Part shown: piece after piece, positions 59,698-64,000 of the stretch | Layout: each line of letters begins with the position of its first letter | Numbering within the stretch: position 1 is the stretch's first letter | NCBI GenBank assembly: GCA_003513495.1 | Contig: DOPM01000029.1 | Coordinates: 1 to 64,000, forward strand | DNA from: Desulfosporosinus sp. | GTDB taxonomy: Bacteria; Bacillota; Desulfitobacteriia; Desulfitobacteriales; Desulfitobacteriaceae | DNA: 64,000 bases | Reading direction: 5' to 3' | Made by a program: the position numbers and the translations under genes | Notes under the pieces: generated by a model | What the model was told of the DNA's origin: nothing | Database searches by the model: none | What the model saw: only the letters and a program-made list of their open reading frames with translations

Positions 59698-60568
59698 AGC
59701 GAACCCCTCCTTGTTGAAATAATTCTAATGCTAACACTTCAATCACTAATCTAGGATTAGCTTGTTGTCGTAGTGCTTCGATCGCTTTCCCGATCGCTAA
59801 AAATTCAAATGGATCGGTGGTACCTTTTTGAATTCCTTCCTGTGCTTGAACAGCCATTACCTGCAAATAAAGAAGGGCTTGGCCCTTATCAATTGGGAAA
59901 AGAGCAAAAAGCTTTAGAAAATCTTTTTCCTCAACAGCAGCCCGTAACGTTCCTAGCCATTCTTGCAATAGTGGTACACCATGCTTAAGTAAATCCGTCG
60001 CTAAGTTATGGTTCTTCCCACTTAAGCGAAAAGCTATTGAGGCTTCCGGCATATCCACCTCACCTAATCCTCTTATCCAGGTTTCTTCTGAAAGCTCAGG
60101 AAAGTAAACAAGCTGCGCACGGCTTTGTATTGTCGGCAAAATTCCTTCTGCATTTTCTGCACATAAGATAATAATGGTTCGTTCTGGTGGTTCTTCAATC
60201 ACTTTTAAGAGGGAATTTGCAGCTGGTAATGTTAAACCATCTGCCTGTTCAACAACCGAAACTTTATAGTTACCCTCATAATGTTTAAGGTACACCTTTT
60301 CTTGCCATAAAAGGACCTGTTCAATACCAATGGTTGTTTTGACTGGTTTCAACCATGAAACTTCCGGATGATTTCCACTTTGGATCTTGCGGCAGGTTGG
60401 ACACACCTGGCATGGTCTTTCTTCAGTAGTGCCGCAACAGTTAAGAATCTGGGCTAAACGGAGAGCTGCCTCCCGTTGATGAAGTGCACTTCCTCCATGA
60501 AATAGTAGGAGATGCGCTAAACGATTTTCACGTGCTGCCTTTTCTAAAAGCACTAACTGTAGCTTCAT
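59690..60568 (-). CDS. holB: DNA polymerase III delta prime subunit
   Basis: Clamp-loader subunit. From the ATG at 60568 the protein has 292 residues. It has the AAA fold with a degenerate P-loop (LLFHGGSALHQREAAL) that lacks the Walker A lysine pattern, as expected for delta prime. A zinc module (CCGTTEERPCQVCPTC) and the SRC-like sensor region LPTIQSRAQLVYFP follow. A longer frame would overlap the upstream gene by 89 bp and is rejected. The stop of the decarboxylase-like gene lies 13 bp upstream. Confidence 0.92.
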   Translation of the reverse strand: MKLQLVLLEKAARENRLAHLLLFHGGSALHQREAALRLAQILNCCGTTEERPCQVCPTCRKIQSGNHPEVSWLKPVKTTIGIEQVLLWQEKVYLKHYEGNYKVSVVEQADGLTLPAANSLLKVIEEPPERTIIILCAENAEGILPTIQSRAQLVYFPELSEETWIRGLGEVDMPEASIAFRLSGKNHNLATDLLKHGVPLLQEWLGTLRAAVEEKDFLKLFALFPIDKGQALLYLQVMAVQAQEGIQKGTTDPFEFLAIGKAIEALRQQANPRLVIEVLALELFQQGGVRCD

Positions 60569-60581
60569 ATGACTGGAAGAA

Positions 60582-62021
60582 TCACCCTCTCCATCTCTTA
60601 TCCCCCTCAATAATCGAAATTGTTTGGCTCTCGAAACCATCCCACCCTTGCCAGCGTCTTTCTTTAGCACTAAGTAGTAAACTCAGTACATCATGTGTCA
60701 TTTTTTCACCCATTACAACGGCTGGAATCCCAGGCGGATAGGGAGAAATCGTCTCCCCAATAATATGACCCAAACTCTCCTTAAGAGGGATTTTACGTTT
60801 GCGAGCCATGAAAGCGTCTCGAGGAGAGAGGATTGGCTCAGGTGATGGAAGATTAAGTTCCTCAGTTTCTTTCCGTTGATTCCTTAATCCTGTCAAGCCC
60901 CATGATGGTGCGGTATTTCTTAAACTTTCTAACCCTTTTGAGAGCCGTCGCACATCCTCTGGTGTACTTCCGATTCCCAGCATAAATAGAATATTTTCCT
61001 CATCCCATAACTCAGGTTCAATTCCAAATCGTTCTCTGAGATATTTCACACAGCGAGGGGCATTAACTCCCAGCGGGGATATATTGATCAGGATCTTTGA
61101 CCAATCCACCCCATGAATGCCGTAAGTACCAACATCTTTTGAAGTAAGAGTACGAAAATCCTTTCCCACGTGATGATGCAAATCCTCCACCGCTTCTTTT
61201 AGACACTCCCAGCGCCATATATCCCGAGCAAATTCTCCAGCTCGTTCTAATGAGGAGAGTAACAAATAACTAGGGCTTGAGGATTGTAAAAGTTCCAGGC
61301 TTTGTCTCAAGCGGACACGAGAGATCCTAGAGCCTTGAACGTGCAGCATTGCTGACTGAGTCAAAGCACTCAACGTCTTATGTGCACTATTTAAGACAAG
61401 GTCTGCTCCGAGATTTAACGCACTAGGAGGAAATAAGGCGCTGAGATAGTGTGAGCCATGTGCCTGATCAACAAGCACCGGTGTATTAAAACCCAAGCGT
61501 GTCCTTTCTGCAATTAATCCGCTTAGGTCGAAGGTCGTTCCGTAATAACAGGGATATGTGACATGACAGGCAGCTACTTCTTGCCACGGTATCTTAAGTC
61601 TCTCAAGATTAAATCCTAAAGGAAGATTAAATTCCGGATGAACTATAGGCATTACGTACTCTGGTTTCAATCCGCTCAAAACCAGACCCGACATAACAGA
61701 ACGATGTGAGCTTCTCTCCACTATTACTCGCTTACCCTCAGTGTTGTCCAAAGCTAGAAACATCGCTTGATTGCCAACTGTCCCTCCATTGATAAGGAAG
61801 AAGGTTTCCTCTGCACCAAAGATCTCTGCTACTTGTTTTTGTGCCTTATCTATAATTCCACTTGGTGAATGAAGCATATCCAGTCCCGGCAACTCTGTTA
61901 AGTCATAACCAATAAAATCGAAGTTATTAAAAAACTCCTGTCGACCTTTATGTCCAGGAGTATGGAAAGAGCAAAATCCTTGTTGATGGTAACGGCTCAC
62001 TCCCTCTCCAAGATCACCCAC
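60582..62021 (-). CDS. Orn/Lys/Arg decarboxylase-family PLP protein, YaaO-like
   Basis: A 479-residue PLP enzyme of the fold-type I Orn/Lys/Arg decarboxylase class. It has SFHTPGHKGR, FFLINGGTVGNQAM, VERSSHRSVMSG, DQAHGSHYL and the PLP lysine in LNSAHKTLSAL (Lys215). The substrate is not determined: lysine, arginine and ornithine are all possible. The start is GTG with GGAGG 10 nt upstream. Its place between gin and holB matches B. subtilis yaaO. The tmk, yaaQ and yaaR genes normally between it and holB are absent. Confidence 0.9.
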   Translation of the reverse strand: MGDLGEGVSRYHQQGFCSFHTPGHKGRQEFFNNFDFIGYDLTELPGLDMLHSPSGIIDKAQKQVAEIFGAEETFFLINGGTVGNQAMFLALDNTEGKRVIVERSSHRSVMSGLVLSGLKPEYVMPIVHPEFNLPLGFNLERLKIPWQEVAACHVTYPCYYGTTFDLSGLIAERTRLGFNTPVLVDQAHGSHYLSALFPPSALNLGADLVLNSAHKTLSALTQSAMLHVQGSRISRVRLRQSLELLQSSSPSYLLLSSLERAGEFARDIWRWECLKEAVEDLHHHVGKDFRTLTSKDVGTYGIHGVDWSKILINISPLGVNAPRCVKYLRERFGIEPELWDEENILFMLGIGSTPEDVRRLSKGLESLRNTAPSWGLTGLRNQRKETEELNLPSPEPILSPRDAFMARKRKIPLKESLGHIIGETISPYPPGIPAVVMGEKMTHDVLSLLLSAKERRWQGWDGFESQTISIIEGDKRWRG

Positions 62022-62189
62022 TGACCATGAACCTCCATTTAACTAACGTTCATTTCATTTAACTACTTTTGTTAAAATACAGCTTACACATGGTATTCTT
62101 TATAGTTTAACATGATTTAGAAAATATTTCATCTATAAAGGATAGATAACCGAAAGACAGGGAATCTATGTAGAGAAAAAATATAAATT

Positions 62190-62447
62190 TTAATAAAAGA
62201 TACCTTTAATCAAAAACATAAATTCTTGGTATTCTGGAGAACCCTGCTCGGCCGTGAACAGGTCTTGCTGACATTCAGAACAAAAAAACATCCCTTGTAC
62301 TCTGAATCCATCATATAGGCCTTCTTTAGGAACCTTTGTACAGCGATAACACACGGGGAGGAGTTTCCCTTCGTTTTGCATCAACCCTTCATTTTTCTCC
62401 GAGATTTCTGAAGGGCCTTGATCAGGGATATTAGTAGTCTTAATCAT
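62190..62447 (-). CDS. gin: Anti-sigma-G factor Gin (CsfB)
   Basis: Small zinc protein that holds sigma-G inactive early in the forespore. The 85-residue protein has a polar N-terminal extension and then a zinc module with two CxxC pairs (Cys33/36 and Cys56/59, VCYRCTK and FFCSEC). Conserved C-terminal residues FTAEQGSPEYQEFMFLIKGI follow, and B. subtilis CsfB shows the same CxxC, GIHL and SDPDY pattern. AGGAGG precedes the ATG. It lies immediately upstream of the yaaO-like gene, as in B. subtilis. Confidence 0.9.
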   Translation of the reverse strand: MIKTTNIPDQGPSEISEKNEGLMQNEGKLLPVCYRCTKVPKEGLYDGFRVQGMFFCSECQQDLFTAEQGSPEYQEFMFLIKGIFY

Positions 62448-62475
62448 TATTTATTCCTCCTAATTACTTCTACCC

Positions 62476-63702
62476 CTAGTCTTGCCCCTCTCCACCTGAA
62501 TTAGTCGCACTGCTGCTTGACATTCCTGTATGATGAACCGTCACCTTTACATCTAAGGAAACAGGAAAATTCGCAATTTCCTCCTCCCATTGATCCTTTA
62601 TTGTCTTCCAATACTGGGGATCCCTTTGCTCAATATGTCTTCCAATCCCTAAAAAATCTTGACCTAATTCTCTTTGTTTTTTTATAGCGCCCTCACATTC
62701 CTTCTCAATCACTTTAGCAAAGCTCTCTTCTGCTTCTTTAGCCAGTTTTACCCACTCTGTTCCTGACAGTTGCTTATTTAGCCCTATGATTTCGTCAATG
62801 GCGATGCTTGTTTTAATTTGGTAGTATAGTTCTTTAGATTCGTTATTTGTGTGCAATTTATACTTTGTTTTAGACTTTAACACTTGCCCACTAAACTTCA
62901 CAGTGGTTTCTTCAAGATCCACTGTGTTAATGAAACGATTAAAAACCTCGTTTTCAAGCCACATATATCCTTTTGTTTCATCATCATTTAAAAAATCAAC
63001 TAAACGATCCCCCCTCAAAACCCCTGCTCCTTGAATCTGTAGCTCTTCTGCCTCACCACTCTTTTCTGCTTTATAGTTAATACCTTCTCCGGGTTTAATG
63101 CTTTTAACGACGGGAAGGATTGGCGCCGTACTTTGCCTGCCTAAAACGGTAAGGTAATGGCCTAACCGTACCGTAGGAAAAGTCGATAACTCATTCCCTC
63201 CTTCAATAATATAATTAATATATATGGCTGACAGGTGCTCTGAACGTAGTTTTAAATTTAGTATATCTTCAGCCCTTCCTCTAGCTAAAACGAGGTACAT
63301 CGAGCGACGAAATTCTGCAAAACGCTGAGCAAAATCCAACACATCATTAAATCCACCGGCTTTTGCAAAATCCTCTCCAATGACAATTACCTTAAGTGAA
63401 CCCATAAAGGGCGTCCGGTATGCACCCTTAGAAACTGTTTCAAAGGCTTCCCTGACGCTTGATGCCTCTGCACCTAATGTCCTCTGTAAAATCTCGGCTC
63501 CCGATGAACCTCCTTTCTTAGGCCGTGCATATTGCTGAGTGACGAGATAGGTCCCAGGTTTTTCTCCGAGATCAAATCCAATTCCTATAAGGGGAGCCAA
63601 GTTTTCTACTTCCCGCTTTCCCCAGCATCCAGATATAAACAAAAGACTGATACATAGTAATACTGGTGCAATTTTGTAGCTTCTCTTTAATTTAGTATTC
63701 AT
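62476..63702 (-). CDS. Spore germination protein GerC (GerAC-type lipoprotein)
   Basis: The C subunit of a GerA-type nutrient germinant receptor. The 408-residue protein has a lipoprotein signal with lipobox cysteine Cys26 (FISGCWGKREVENLA) and the family motif LIGIGFDLGE. A large extracytoplasmic domain follows, with SEHLSAIYINYIIEGGN and the C-terminal DQWEEEIANFPVSLDVKVTV. The ATG at 63702 overlaps the gerAB stop as ATGA, which fixes the start. The A subunit would lie outside the window. Confidence 0.93.
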   Translation of the reverse strand: MNTKLKRSYKIAPVLLCISLLFISGCWGKREVENLAPLIGIGFDLGEKPGTYLVTQQYARPKKGGSSGAEILQRTLGAEASSVREAFETVSKGAYRTPFMGSLKVIVIGEDFAKAGGFNDVLDFAQRFAEFRRSMYLVLARGRAEDILNLKLRSEHLSAIYINYIIEGGNELSTFPTVRLGHYLTVLGRQSTAPILPVVKSIKPGEGINYKAEKSGEAEELQIQGAGVLRGDRLVDFLNDDETKGYMWLENEVFNRFINTVDLEETTVKFSGQVLKSKTKYKLHTNNESKELYYQIKTSIAIDEIIGLNKQLSGTEWVKLAKEAEESFAKVIEKECEGAIKKQRELGQDFLGIGRHIEQRDPQYWKTIKDQWEEEIANFPVSLDVKVTVHHTGMSSSSATNSGGEGQD

Positions 63703-64000
63703 GAAACACCAGCTTTCTTCTTCCAATATGACATTCCCCATAGGGTAAGTACCCATACAGATGCAAAGGGGAAGATTAGATAATTGTCAACGAATCCAAT
63801 TTCTATCTTTAAAGCAGGGCCTTTCTGAAACTTAAGTGCAATACCCATAAATATTATTCCCACAACGAGATTACACATAAAGCCTTTGGCGTTAAAAATA
63901 CTTTTTAAGCCCCAGATTACGGCAAAAAAGAAGGCACTTATCTTTATTACTAGAGCAGCAAACCATACTCCTAGAAATAAAGATTCAACACCTGCGATTG
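63699..64000 (-). CDS. Spore germination permease GerAB, 3' end (partial)
   Basis: The last 99 codons of a membrane protein that enters from the right edge. Translated: LFLGVWFAALVIKISAFFFA and FMCNLVVGIIFMGIALKFQ, then an amphipathic loop and FPFASVWVLTLWGMSYWKKK. At least three membrane segments and a basic tail fit the C-terminus of the GerAB amino-acid-permease-like subunit. Its stop overlaps the gerC start, the usual arrangement of ger operons. Confidence 0.88.
   Translation of the reverse strand, partial: IAGVESLFLGVWFAALVIKISAFFFAVIWGLKSIFNAKGFMCNLVVGIIFMGIALKFQKGPALKIEIGFVDNYLIFPFASVWVLTLWGMSYWKKKAGVS

Overview
The window comes from a low-to-mid GC, endospore-forming Firmicute of the Peptococcaceae type; a Desulfosporosinus or Desulfitobacterium relative is my best guess. 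Three things point there: dense sporulation content (spoIIE, spoVT, spoVG, yabG, yabP, yabQ, fin, gin, GerAB/GerC, CwlD), a formate-tetrahydrofolate ligase, and a gene order that follows the origin-proximal region of Bacillus subtilis (csfB-yaaO-holB-ricT-yabA-rsmI-abrB-metG-tatD-yabE-rnmV-ksgA-yabG-ispE-purR-spoVG-glmU-prs-pth-fin-mfd-spoVT-yabN-hup-rqcP-yabP-yabQ-divIC-yabR-spoIIE-tilS-ftsH-coaX-fol genes-dusB-greA-lysS-rrn). The species is inference; the synteny is read from the sequence plus known B. subtilis order. Nearly everything is on the minus strand. The exceptions are abrB, an L,D-transpeptidase-like gene, a glycosyltransferase and a PRC-barrel gene.

Layout from left to right (so from downstream to upstream in transcription). 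1-430: promoter and leader of an rRNA operon that leaves the left edge. 431-8100: lysS, greA, dusB, coaX, nadC, nadB, nadA (NAD and pantothenate-kinase genes). 8361-13302: panD, panC, a DUF2520 Rossmann protein, folK, folB, folP and an HD hydrolase. 13329-19010: two DUF881 proteins, ndk, ftsH, tilS. 19219-23407: fhs and spoIIE. 23876-28245: yabR, divIC, a small HTH gene, yabQ, yabP, rqcP, hup, mazG/yabN. 28368-34750: spoVT, a PrsA-like foldase, mfd, fin, pth. 34889-40987: a PRC-barrel gene (+), prs, glmU, spoVG, purR, a GntR regulator, ispE. 41210-47909: cyanophycin synthetase and cyanophycinase, an L,D-transpeptidase-like protein (+), yabG, a GT2 glycosyltransferase (+) and an unrecognised membrane protein. 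48078-54054: ksgA, rnmV, a GH18 lipoprotein, CwlD amidase and two G5/3D-type proteins. 54425-62021: tatD, metG, abrB (+), rsmI, yabA, ricT, holB and an Orn/Lys/Arg decarboxylase-family protein. 62190-64000: gin, gerC and the 3' end of gerAB.

Several sporulation promoters can be read directly: a sigma-H promoter before spoVG, a Spo0A-type promoter with a 21-nt spacer before spoIIE, a sigma-G-like promoter before spoVT and a sigma-F-like promoter before fin. They support the gene calls.

The least explained structure is a family of dispersed intergenic repeats, with five clear copies and one decayed copy. They have conserved termini and tandem units of about 34 bp, each able to form a CGAAGAC/GTCTTCG hairpin. 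One copy supplies the last codons and the stop of tatD, and another abuts the panD stop codon. Other palindromic repeats (a GTAGGGGC type, a GTCATCCTGA type and a 23-bp perfect hairpin) are also present.
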